From positions 1 through 6,925 of the forward strand of contig CALVVD010000052.1 in NCBI GenBank assembly GCA_944363745.1: a DNA stretch of 6,925 bases, given 5' to 3'. The notes under the pieces are model-generated. The model was given only the letters and a program-made list of their open reading frames with translations. It ran no database searches and was not told the origin of the DNA. Positions 1 through 5,591 of the stretch are shown here, one piece after another; position 1 is the stretch's first letter, and the number at the start of each line of letters is the position of its first letter. This stretch comes from an uncultured Bacilli bacterium (lineage in GTDB: Bacteria > Bacillota_I > Bacilli_A > RF39 > UBA660). Position numbers and translations under genes: made by a program.

Positions 1-480
1 GAATATAATATAAATCCAATAATGGATATAAGACATATGTGGAAAGAAGAAAAATATAGAGAAGTAGAAAATCAAGAATTAGCATATAACGAAGATGGAG
101 AAGTATTTTTAATAATTGATATAGAAAAACAAGAGTATGAAAAATTAAAATATTTAGGATATGATAAAGAAAATCAGGCATTAAGATATGGAAGATATGC
201 AAAAGGGAAAAAAGTATATAGAGTGCCATTATCAACAGATTATAGAATATTTGTACCAGTAGGAAGAGATAGTAAAAAGTTCAAAACAAAATATAAAATG
301 AGAACAGAAGTCGAAAGATTGAATGGAAGATTAGACAGAGATTATATGTTTAATGACCATTTTATACGAGGGCAAGAAAAAATGGAATTGATGGTAGATT
401 TAAGTTTTCTAGTAATGCTGACAATGGCAAAAGGACATATAAAAAATAAGCAAAAGAATATAAGAAGTTTAGTTGCATAA
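1..480 (+). CDS. DDE transposase, C-terminal part (5' end outside window)
   Basis: The frame is open from base 1, before the first ATG at 22, so this is the tail of a longer gene. It reads EYNINPI then MDIRHMWK, which resembles the segment after the second catalytic Asp in clostridial DDE transposases. Further on, TDYRIFVP and RTEVERLNGRLDR carry the probable catalytic Glu of the DDE triad (Glu98 counted from the ATG at 22). The C-terminus, HFIRG followed by a hydrophobic helix and MAKGHIKNKQKNIRSL, also fits this transposase group. The exact IS family cannot be fixed from the tail; IS1182-like is a guess. It ends in TAA. About 159 residues are visible. No terminal inverted repeat or target-site duplication could be identified, so the element's right end is not defined. 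Transposase identity is recognised from memory of the family. Confidence 0.8.
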   Translation, partial: EYNINPIMDIRHMWKEEKYREVENQELAYNEDGEVFLIIDIEKQEYEKLKYLGYDKENQALRYGRYAKGKKVYRVPLSTDYRIFVPVGRDSKKFKTKYKMRTEVERLNGRLDRDYMFNDHFIRGQEKMELMVDLSFLVMLTMAKGHIKNKQKNIRSLVA

Positions 481-504
481 TGAAAAACAAAAAAATTATG
501 TAAA

Positions 505-526
505 GGTGCAATAGGGGTATTGCATC
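505..526. other. Hairpin downstream of the transposase gene
   Basis: GGTGCAATA, loop GGGG, then TATTGCATC gives nine pairs including one G-U. It lies 25 bases after the transposase stop and is followed by ATTTTAAAAT rather than a clean T run. It could be a weak terminator or a subterminal structure of the insertion sequence. From here to about 660 I see no gene, only AT-rich sequence with the 9-mer AATTACCAA repeated at 543-551 and 625-633. Confidence 0.45.
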
Positions 527-678
527 ATTTTAAAATGGAAATAATTACCAAACAACAAAAAGCAGAAAAAAGTATCATAAGCTACATAAAAAGCATGTAC
601 TTTTTTTATATAATTAAAAATTGTAATTACCAATAAATAAAAAAATGGCACAAACGAAAAAATTCCCCAAGAAAGTAT

Positions 679-708
679 TTGACTTCCGGCAATAAATAGT
701 GTTATAAT
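679..708 (+). promoter_or_regulatory. Sigma-A type promoter upstream of a short transcribed unit
   Basis: The -35 is TTGACT (679-684) and the -10 is TATAAT (703-708), with an 18-bp spacer. The expected start of transcription is near 715. No gene-length ORF follows before the terminator at 752-785, so this promoter seems to drive a short RNA or a leader. CCCAAGAAA at 666-674, just upstream of the -35, is also found inside the ietA promoter spacer (867-875). Confidence 0.6.
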
Positions 709-714
709 AATTTT

Positions 715-786
715 AACAATACTTTTGCGAGAAGTTATTTGTTAATAAGCGTTCCGAGTTGTTTATAACACTTGGGATGTTTTTTA
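715..786 (+). ncRNA. Candidate short structured RNA or attenuated leader
   Basis: The stretch lies between a good promoter (-10 at 703-708) and a factor-independent terminator (hairpin 752-777, T run 780-785), predicting a transcript of about 70 nt. No start codon with a ribosome binding site leads to a meaningful peptide. TTAACAA (713-719) can pair with TTGTTAA (739-745), which would give a 5' hairpin before the terminator stem. A second TTGTTAA lies just beyond the T run (787-793), which might allow alternative pairing. It could be an independent small RNA or an attenuated leader for the ietA operon, whose own promoter lies 70 bases further on. I do not recognise an RNA family. Boundaries are predicted only. 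Confidence 0.4.
752..785 (+). terminator. Factor-independent terminator before the ietA promoter
   Basis: TTCCGAG pairs with CTTGGGA, and after a bulged T, TGTT pairs with AACA around the loop TAT. The stem runs 752-777 and includes G-U pairs. Six Ts at 780-785 follow directly. It ends the short unit driven from 679-708 and insulates the ietA operon from upstream transcription. Confidence 0.65.
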
Positions 787-842
787 TTGTTAAAGAGATT
801 ATACTACTTAAAAAATGTAAAGTCAATATATTTTTAAAGAAA

Positions 843-871
843 TGTCCCAAAATCATTGACAATTGTCCCAA
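843..871 (+). promoter_or_regulatory. Probable operator: direct repeats TGTCCCAA and a palindrome
   Basis: TGTCCCAA occurs at 843-850 and 864-871, start-to-start 21 bp, which is two turns of B-DNA and puts both copies on the same face. The first copy is just upstream of the -35 and the second lies in the -35/-10 spacer. A perfect 10-bp palindrome, GACAATTGTC (858-867), overlaps the -35. A repressor bound here would block RNA polymerase. The only DNA-binding motif visible nearby is the C-terminal HTH of the ATPase encoded directly downstream, so autoregulation is an attractive but unproven reading. Confidence 0.5.
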
Positions 872-884
872 GAAAAAATATAAT
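856..884 (+). promoter_or_regulatory. Perfect-consensus sigma-A promoter of the ietAS-like operon
   Basis: TTGACA (856-861), a 17-bp spacer and TATAAT (879-884) match the consensus at every position. The predicted start is about 891, so the leader before the ATG at 901 would be only about ten bases. It still contains GGTGAT (892-897), which pairs with the 3' end of 16S rRNA. Such a strong promoter for a potentially toxic protease system implies repression, in line with the repeats that overlap it. Confidence 0.8.
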
Positions 885-900
885 ATAAACGGGTGATAAA

Positions 901-1947
901 ATGAAAAAGAAAAATGTATTAAATTTAATTAAATACTATTCTGAAAAAAATGATGAAGCTTTCAGAAATGAAGCTTATGAAATAGCTAGAGAGTTTGATG
1001 AAACTGGAGATTTTCAATTATCTGAATATATAATGGCACTATTGTCTAATGTTAATACTTTTATACCACAAGGCCAAAATTATGATTTATCTTTTTTTAC
1101 AAAAATAGAACCAAATCAAGCATCTCTACCATTACCAGAAAAAATAAAGGAAGATATTATAGGTATAATAAATGCTGTAGGGCATAATGCAGGAGTAAAT
1201 AAATTTTTATTTGAAGGAGCTCCTGGTACAGGCAAAACTGAAACAGTAAAGCAGTTGGCACGTATATTAGATAGAGATTTGTTTTCTGTAGAATTTGACA
1301 CTGTAATAGACAGCAAACTAGGACAAACGTCTAAAAATATTTCGGAATTATTTAAAGAAATACAAAATCTATCACATCCAGAAAAAATAATTATTTTATT
1401 TGATGAAATAGATTCCATTGCGTTAGATAGGATTAATAAAAATGATTTGAGAGAAATGGGGAGAGCAACTTCTGCAATTCTGAAAGGATTAGATACACTA
1501 AATGAAAATATTGTTTTTATAGCTACAACAAATTTATATGAGTCATTTGATAAAGCTTTAATTAGAAGATTTGATTCAGTAATTAATTTTAATAGATATG
1601 AAAAAGAGGATTTAATAGAAATATCTGAATACATATTAAATGAAGCGTTAGATAAATTTAAATTTGCAGGAAGAAATATCAAACTATTTAGAAAAATAAT
1701 GAATTTGATGACAGATATACCATATCCAGGCGAATTAAAAAATCTTATAAAAACTTCAATAGCGTTTAGCAATCCGAACGATGAATATGATTATTTAAAG
1801 AGATTATTTGCCCTAGTAAATAAAAACAATAATGATAATTTAAAGAAATTACAAGATTTAGGTTTTACAGTTAGAGAAATTGAAATATTAACTGGAATTT
1901 CAAAGAGTCAAGTTTCAAGGGAAATAAAAGGTGATCAAAATGAATGA
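901..1947 (+). CDS. ietA: AAA+ ATPase with C-terminal HTH, IetA-like
   Basis: This 348-residue AAA+ ATPase has an N-terminal helical region (1-80). Walker A is GAPGTGKT (106-113), Walker B is IIILFDEID (163-171; Asp168, Glu169), and sensor 1 is IATTN (207-211). The arginine-finger region is ALIRRFD (219-225) and a sensor-2-like PGEL lies at 276-279. All nucleotide-handling residues are present, so it should be active. Residues 319-342 (FTVREIEILTGISKSQVSREIK) look like a helix-turn-helix, suggesting DNA binding or adaptor recognition. The start is supported by GGTGAT three bases before the ATG. The gene overlaps the subtilisin-like protease gene by 8 bp, the arrangement of IetAS. In IetAS from an Agrobacterium plasmid, IetA is reported to counteract the toxicity of the protease IetS; the pair also gives phage defence. 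The assignment rests on domains plus gene order, not on an alignment. Confidence 0.8.
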   Translation: MKKKNVLNLIKYYSEKNDEAFRNEAYEIAREFDETGDFQLSEYIMALLSNVNTFIPQGQNYDLSFFTKIEPNQASLPLPEKIKEDIIGIINAVGHNAGVNKFLFEGAPGTGKTETVKQLARILDRDLFSVEFDTVIDSKLGQTSKNISELFKEIQNLSHPEKIIILFDEIDSIALDRINKNDLREMGRATSAILKGLDTLNENIVFIATTNLYESFDKALIRRFDSVINFNRYEKEDLIEISEYILNEALDKFKFAGRNIKLFRKIMNLMTDIPYPGELKNLIKTSIAFSNPNDEYDYLKRLFALVNKNNNDNLKKLQDLGFTVREIEILTGISKSQVSREIKGDQNE

Positions 1948-3208
1948 ATTATTACAATTAAAAGGTAAATTTTTTCAAAAATCAAATAATTCTAAGCCAG
2001 GCCCATCAAATCTACCTAAAGGAAATTATGTAGAAATTGATCATTTAAAAAATTTAGAAAAACAATTATTAGATTTACAAGAATTTTGGAACAAAGAAAA
2101 ATATTTAAATGGGGCATTAATAAGTGTGTTTTATAAAGATGTTGTAGCAAAAAGTAGAAGAGTTAAAGGATTTCTTTCAAAAGGAAGTCAAACAGCTAAT
2201 AGCTCTATAGTTGGAGCAAAATTTACAGATGGAGACAAAAGAAAGCATATTATAACACATTATATAACTAAGGAAATATTAGCTGAAACCATTAATAGAA
2301 TAAATGAGTCAATAAAAATTGTATCAGAAAAATTTGGCAATGAAATTAATTATTATAATATAGAACAAATTAATAAAAAGAATATTAGTATAGACAAATA
2401 TAATATTGCTAGGAATAATTTTGTTAACATTATAGTAGATTCGTTTTATGTTGAAAAGTTTTCAATTTTGGAAGAAAAAGAAGATATAATTCAAAATGCT
2501 CTTATTACAATATATAAAACAGATATAGATACAAAAGAACTACTTGAAAAAATAGGAATAAAAATATTTTCTTCCAGAATATTAGATGAAACAACAGTAT
2601 TTTTAACTCCAGATGAACTGAAAATATTAAAAAATAATGCACCATATTTAATAGCGATGGCAGTAAGTGACTTAACTAATTATAATTATGAGGACTTTTT
2701 TGAGACTGATGATGTAGTACAAGTTTCAATACCAGATCCTACTAACGAACCTACAATAGGAGTAATTGACACATTATTTGATAAAAGAGTTTATTTTTCT
2801 AATTGGGTAGATTTTATTGATAAAACAGATCCGAATATACCCATAGAAAACAGGGACTATGAACACGGAACCGAAGTGACATCAATTATAGTAGATGGTC
2901 CGCAAATTAATCCGGAAATGGATGATGGATGTGGAAGGTTTAGAGTTAGACATTTTGGGGTGGCTAGAGCTACTCAAATGAGTTCTTTTTCAATTCTAAA
3001 AGCAATAGAAGAAATTGTTTCAAATAACAAAGATATACATGTGTGGAATCTTTCTTTAGGGTCTTCATTAGAAGTAAATCCTAATTTTATATCACCTGAA
3101 GCAGCTTATTTAGATAAAATTCAATTTGAAAATAATGTAATATTTGTTATTGCTGGAACAAATAAAACAAGAGATGATAAAGAAAGAATAGGGTCACGCG
3201 CTGAATGA
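1940..3208 (+). CDS. ietS: Subtilisin-like protease, N-terminal half (Asp, His, Asn)
   Basis: This 422-residue product ends at TGA. Residues 1-260 are a long, Lys/Glu-rich N-terminal region with no signal peptide, so the enzyme is cytoplasmic, unlike secreted subtilisins. This part may bind the ATPase or hold the protease inactive. The S8 fold begins near residue 270. It contains the catalytic Asp277, the catalytic His309 and the sequence HVWNLSLG near 370-377, and it ends just after the oxyanion-hole Asn408 (IAGTN). The nucleophile Ser is missing, so this fragment alone could not cleave substrate. A trapped fragment might still bind the ATPase. Family assignment is firm from the D and H motifs; the IetS label depends on the adjacent ATPase. 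Confidence 0.7.
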   Translation: MNELLQLKGKFFQKSNNSKPGPSNLPKGNYVEIDHLKNLEKQLLDLQEFWNKEKYLNGALISVFYKDVVAKSRRVKGFLSKGSQTANSSIVGAKFTDGDKRKHIITHYITKEILAETINRINESIKIVSEKFGNEINYYNIEQINKKNISIDKYNIARNNFVNIIVDSFYVEKFSILEEKEDIIQNALITIYKTDIDTKELLEKIGIKIFSSRILDETTVFLTPDELKILKNNAPYLIAMAVSDLTNYNYEDFFETDDVVQVSIPDPTNEPTIGVIDTLFDKRVYFSNWVDFIDKTDPNIPIENRDYEHGTEVTSIIVDGPQINPEMDDGCGRFRVRHFGVARATQMSSFSILKAIEEIVSNNKDIHVWNLSLGSSLEVNPNFISPEAAYLDKIQFENNVIFVIAGTNKTRDDKERIGSRAE

Positions 3209-4159
3209 ATGAACGAGTTAGTTGGTAATGGCGCTAATATGAGAGGAGAGCCAGCCACATATGCAAGAAAAGGTATTGTTTTATCATTTTTTAATAAACC
3301 GGATATTAGCTACTATGGTGGAGATATAGACAGATATATGAGAGTATGTGGACCAACTGGTGAAGGTAGAGTTATAGGAACATCATTTGCTGCACCGTGG
3401 GTTGCTAGAAAAATGGCATATTTAATTGAAGTTTTAGGATTCTCTAGAGAGGTTGCAAAAGCATTACTTATAGATTCTGCTACTACATGGGATGAACAAA
3501 ATTCAAATGAATTATCATGTATGATTGGTTATGGTGTTATACCAAAAAGAATCGAAAATATTTTAAAAACATCTAACAATGAAATAAAATTTATTTTATC
3601 TGGTAAGTCAGAAAAATATGATACATATAATTACAATATTCCTGTACCAATATATGCAGATAAACATCCATTTATAGCTAAAGCCACAATGTGTTATTTT
3701 CCTAATTGTTCTAGAAATCAAGGAGTTGATTATACAAATACAGAATTAGATATATATTTTGGAAGAATAGGAGAAAAAGGAATATTATCAATAAATGAAA
3801 ATACTCAATCAATAGACGGAGAACATTATTTAAGAGAAGAAAATGCAAGAAAATATTATCGAAAGTGGGATAATGTAAAACATATTAGGCAGATATATAA
3901 AGAAGGTATAAGACCAAAGAAAGCTTATGGAAATGGTATGTGGGGCATAAGTATAAAAACAAAAGAAAGATTAGAAAAAAGAGATGGAGAAGGAATTAAG
4001 TTTGGGATAGTAGTAACACTTAGAGAAATAAACGGAGTGAATAGAATTGATGAATTTATTAATTTATGTTTGCTTAGAGGATGGCTAGTAAATAAAGTTG
4101 ATGTTGAAAACCAAATTGATATATATAATAAGGCAGAAGAAGAAATTGAATTTGAATAA
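3209..4159 (+). CDS. ietS: Subtilisin-like protease, C-terminal half (nucleophile Ser)
   Basis: The frame continues directly after TGA, with an ATG immediately abutting the stop (TGAATG). Reinitiation by the terminating ribosome is therefore conceivable, although no strong Shine-Dalgarno lies just upstream. The first residues match the S8 core region after the oxyanion Asn: RGEPATYARKG, then VLSFFNKPDISYYGG. Next comes the nucleophile motif GTSFAAPWVARK, with Ser59 of this half (Ser482 of the fused frame). SREVAKALLIDSATTW fits the helix after the active site. The remaining 190 or so residues form a beta-rich C-terminal region that I do not recognise by name. Alone it has only the Ser, so activity would need assembly with the N-terminal half or stop read-through. 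Confidence 0.65.
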   Translation: MNELVGNGANMRGEPATYARKGIVLSFFNKPDISYYGGDIDRYMRVCGPTGEGRVIGTSFAAPWVARKMAYLIEVLGFSREVAKALLIDSATTWDEQNSNELSCMIGYGVIPKRIENILKTSNNEIKFILSGKSEKYDTYNYNIPVPIYADKHPFIAKATMCYFPNCSRNQGVDYTNTELDIYFGRIGEKGILSINENTQSIDGEHYLREENARKYYRKWDNVKHIRQIYKEGIRPKKAYGNGMWGISIKTKERLEKRDGEGIKFGIVVTLREINGVNRIDEFINLCLLRGWLVNKVDVENQIDIYNKAEEEIEFE

Positions 4160-4186
4160 TGTTAAAATTCGTGAAAGGAGAAGAGA

Positions 4187-4756
4187 ATGAACAAAATAGA
4201 TAATGTAGAATTTTATAAAGATTTATATTTGTTTGAAATTGCTAGAAAAGAAAATTTAAATTCCAAAATATCAACTCATATAGGACTTTTAACAGTACTT
4301 GGAGGTATAGTTGTTTTTGAAATAGAGAATTTGTATCAAAATTCAAATGTTAATCCTATAATACAATTTGAATTTATAGTATTGATAATGATAATTTTAG
4401 GAATTAATATATATTACTTATATAAGGCTAATCATGGTAAAGAATATAAATATTTAGATAATTCAATAGAAGTAAAAAAAGCATTTGTTGAATTAGAAAG
4501 ATATTATAAGCAATATTATGAATATTTTAAAAATGGAGAAGAAACAATAGATTCTTTAATAGAAAGAAAAAAGGAAGAAAAGTTATTAGAAATGTATATT
4601 CAATGTAGTGAAGAAAATGCTAGAGTAAATGATATTAGGAATGAAGAAACTATGAGATTTATAAATTTTTTTATAACTTCTTTAATTATAATAGGTATTA
4701 TAGGAATATATTGTATAACAGTAAAGAAGCCTATAGATATTAATATTTTATACTAG
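4187..4756 (+). CDS. Small membrane protein with about three TM segments, operon member
   Basis: This 189-residue protein is not a named family I can identify. A helical, charged N-terminus (VEFYKDLYLFEIARKENLNSK) leads into hydrophobic segments near 31-46, 60-80 and 158-178. Between the second and third lies a long, charged, probably coiled-coil stretch (about 85-155). It starts 27 bases after the protease stop with a good ribosome binding site, AAAGGAG at 4174-4180, six bases from the ATG, and no promoter is evident between, so it is probably cotranscribed with ietA and the protease gene. The LLTVLGG segment after a Leu/Asn/Ser-rich helix recalls small membrane proteins found in accessory loci. 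A role as membrane effector, anchor or sensor for the ATPase/protease is inference. It ends in TAG, which overlaps the next gene's Shine-Dalgarno. Confidence 0.75.
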   Translation: MNKIDNVEFYKDLYLFEIARKENLNSKISTHIGLLTVLGGIVVFEIENLYQNSNVNPIIQFEFIVLIMIILGINIYYLYKANHGKEYKYLDNSIEVKKAFVELERYYKQYYEYFKNGEETIDSLIERKKEEKLLEMYIQCSEENARVNDIRNEETMRFINFFITSLIIIGIIGIYCITVKKPIDINILY

Positions 4757-4769
4757 GAGGTGAATTATT

Positions 4770-4895
4770 ATGTCAGATAGTGATACAAAAAAAGAAGTGG
4801 ATAAAGTTACTCCACCACCAGAACCACAATTACCAACTAAGACTTTATGCGAAAGTTTTTCAAAGAAAAACTCTAAAAATACAGAGAAAAGATAG
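4770..4895 (+). CDS. 41-residue proline-rich small protein, operon end
   Basis: This short ORF would be missed by length filters. It has the best ribosome binding site in the window: AGGAGGTG (4755-4762), seven bases before the ATG. The Shine-Dalgarno overlaps the upstream TAG stop, so the two genes are likely translationally coupled. The product begins MSDSDTKKEV, has a PPPEPQLP segment in the middle, a single Cys (residue 27), and a Lys/Ser/Asn-rich tail. It has no membrane segment and looks disordered. It ends in TAG just before a hairpin. I do not recognise a family. It could be a partner or regulatory peptide of the membrane protein or ATPase. Confidence 0.6.
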   Translation: MSDSDTKKEVDKVTPPPEPQLPTKTLCESFSKKNSKNTEKR

Positions 4896-4908
4896 TTAAA
4901 AATATAGC

Positions 4909-4936
4909 TATTATTAAAATTATATTTTTAATAATA
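4909..4936 (+). terminator. All-AT 11-bp hairpin just after the operon
   Basis: TATTATTAAAA and TTTTAATAATA form a perfect 11-bp stem around a 6-base loop, 13 bases after the stop of the small ORF. It contains no G or C pair, so it would be a weak terminator. Its place at the end of the operon is the main argument for that role. Confidence 0.35.
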
Positions 4937-4968
4937 TATTTAAAGTTATGTTTTGAGATTTTAATAAG

Positions 4969-4997
4969 GTTGTCACATTTATTAAAAATGTGACAAC
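4969..4997. terminator. Perfect 12-bp hairpin, possible operon terminator
   Basis: GTTGTCACATTT (4969-4980) and AAATGTGACAAC (4986-4997) pair perfectly around a 5-base loop, and the stem can extend by one G-U and one A-T pair. A second inverted repeat, TTAAGTTT/AAACTTAA (4998-5014), abuts it. No clear T run follows, so a protein-binding site or mobile-element remnant is also possible. Being symmetrical, it has no assigned strand. Confidence 0.4.
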
Positions 4998-5098
4998 TTA
5001 AGTTTAAAACTTAAATTTCACGCTTTTTAATTTATTATTAAAGGTAATTCAATAGTAGAAAATTTAACTAATAAATACAAAATAATTACAATATTTAA

Positions 5099-5329
5099 AG
5101 TGCAAATGAAAATAATTTAAAGGGCAATAATTGCACTTTAGAAGAACAAGCAATAATAAATATATTAAAAATAAATCCAGCAACTACTCAAGAAGAAATA
5201 TCAAGACAGATTAATAAATCTGTGAGAACTGTAAAAATTATATGGCAGAAATGCAAAAAAAGAGTATAATAGAAAGAAAAAAACAAGAAGAATGGTGAGT
5301 GGTTAATTAATAATTTTAATATAAATTGA
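5099..5329 (+). pseudogene. Frameshifted remnant of a winged-helix protein C-terminus
   Basis: Three frames join into one recognisable domain. Bases 5099-5236 read LEEQAIINILKINP, then TTQEEISRQINKSVRTVK, a typical winged-helix/HTH core. One A appears lost in the run near 5233-5237, after which YMAEMQKKSIIERKK continues in another frame (5239-5283). A second shift leads to KKNGEWLINN (5285-5314) and a TGA at 5327-5329. The order matches the C-terminal wHTH of AlbA_2/Schlafen-type ATP-binding transcriptional regulators of Bacillota, with the N-terminal domain absent. No start codon or ribosome binding site is seen. A TAAAGTGCAA/TTGCACTTTA inverted repeat (5096-5105, 5131-5140) sits at its 5' edge. 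It is debris from an earlier gene. Confidence 0.6.
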
Positions 5330-5363
5330 TGTTGTGAAACTAAATAGATTTGTAGTTTTAAGA

Positions 5364-5380
5364 TTTTATGGTAAAACATC
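5364..5380 (+). repeat. Left copy of a 17-bp inverted repeat flanking the nuclease-like gene
   Basis: TTTTATGGTAAAACATC here is the reverse complement, with one mismatch, of GATATTTTACCATAAAA at 6558-6574. The two copies bracket the promoter and gene at 5449-6449. The match does not extend further in either direction. Confidence 0.45.
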
Positions 5381-5448
5381 AGTATAGTAGCAAATAAACT
5401 ATTTTAGAAAAATATGTTTTGGAAACATTTTAACAATAATAAAAAAAT

Positions 5449-5478
5449 TTGTTTTTTATATTATAAACATGATATAAT
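5449..5478 (+). promoter_or_regulatory. Promoter for the membrane nuclease-like gene
   Basis: The -35 is TTGTTT (5449-5454) and the -10 is TATAAT (5473-5478), with an 18-bp spacer. Transcription would start near 5485, leaving a leader of about 105 bases before the ATG at 5592. Confidence 0.55.
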
Positions 5479-5490
5479 GAACAAAATACT

Positions 5491-5517
5491 TTGGTATTGT
5501 AATAACTAATATACCAA
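5491..5517 (+). promoter_or_regulatory. Inverted repeat in the leader of the nuclease-like gene
   Basis: TTGGTAT (5491-5497) and ATACCAA (5511-5517) form a 7-bp inverted repeat with a 13-base loop, immediately after the predicted transcription start. It may be an operator or a 5' mRNA hairpin. The rest of the leader is AT-rich without other visible structure. Confidence 0.3.
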
Positions 5518-5591
5518 TTAAATATTATTGATTAATTTAGCTTTTTTATAGTATATAGTATAAATATTTAATTAAGAAATGGAGAAATAAT

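Larger units (their letters stand above)
1940..4159 (+). pseudogene. ietS: IetS-like subtilisin (S8) protease gene interrupted by in-frame TGA
   Basis: Read as one frame this gene has 739 codons before TAA, with a single internal TGA at codon 423 (3206-3208). The catalytic set is complete across the stop: Asp277 in IGVIDTLFD, His309 in YEHGTEVTS, oxyanion Asn408 in IAGTN, and Ser482 in GTSFAAPW. A start at 1940 is preferred over GTG at 1931, because the GTG lies inside the Shine-Dalgarno GGTGAT (1930-1935), four bases from the ATG. The start overlaps the ietA stop by 8 bp, so translation is probably coupled. Tryptophan is TGG at eight places in this gene, so TGA is unlikely to be a normal sense codon. 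Apart from the stop and odd residues near it, nothing suggests decay. It is a recent nonsense mutation, a sequencing error, or a genuine split or read-through gene. The two halves are listed separately below. Confidence 0.65.

Noticed and set aside
645..695. A 16-codon ORF starting MAQTKKFP between the transposase and the first promoter
   Set aside because: There is no Shine-Dalgarno upstream, it overlaps the promoter -35 region, and nothing supports expression.
843..871. The TGTCCCAA repeats as a CRISPR or iteron array
   Set aside because: There are only two 8-bp copies, placed around a promoter. Operator sites explain them better.
1116..1772. A 218-codon minus-strand open frame inside the ATPase gene
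   Set aside because: It is antisense to the conserved AAA+ core (Walker A, Walker B, sensor 1), has no good ribosome binding site, and its translation is Ser/Ile/Phe-rich as expected for a shadow frame.
1931..1939. GTG at 1931 as the protease start
   Set aside because: The GTG is inside the Shine-Dalgarno GGTGAT that serves the ATG at 1940, so three codons are removed from the longest frame.
3206..3208. TGA read as tryptophan, or as selenocysteine
   Set aside because: Tryptophan is TGG throughout the same gene and TGA ends the ATPase and nuclease-like genes, so the code looks standard. No convincing SECIS-type hairpin follows; only a 4-bp TTAG/CTAA stem could be found.
5188..5379. A 63-codon minus-strand open frame rich in Phe, Ile and Leu
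   Set aside because: It is antisense to the winged-helix remnant and adjacent AT-rich DNA. Its hydrophobic composition follows from A-rich DNA on the plus strand.
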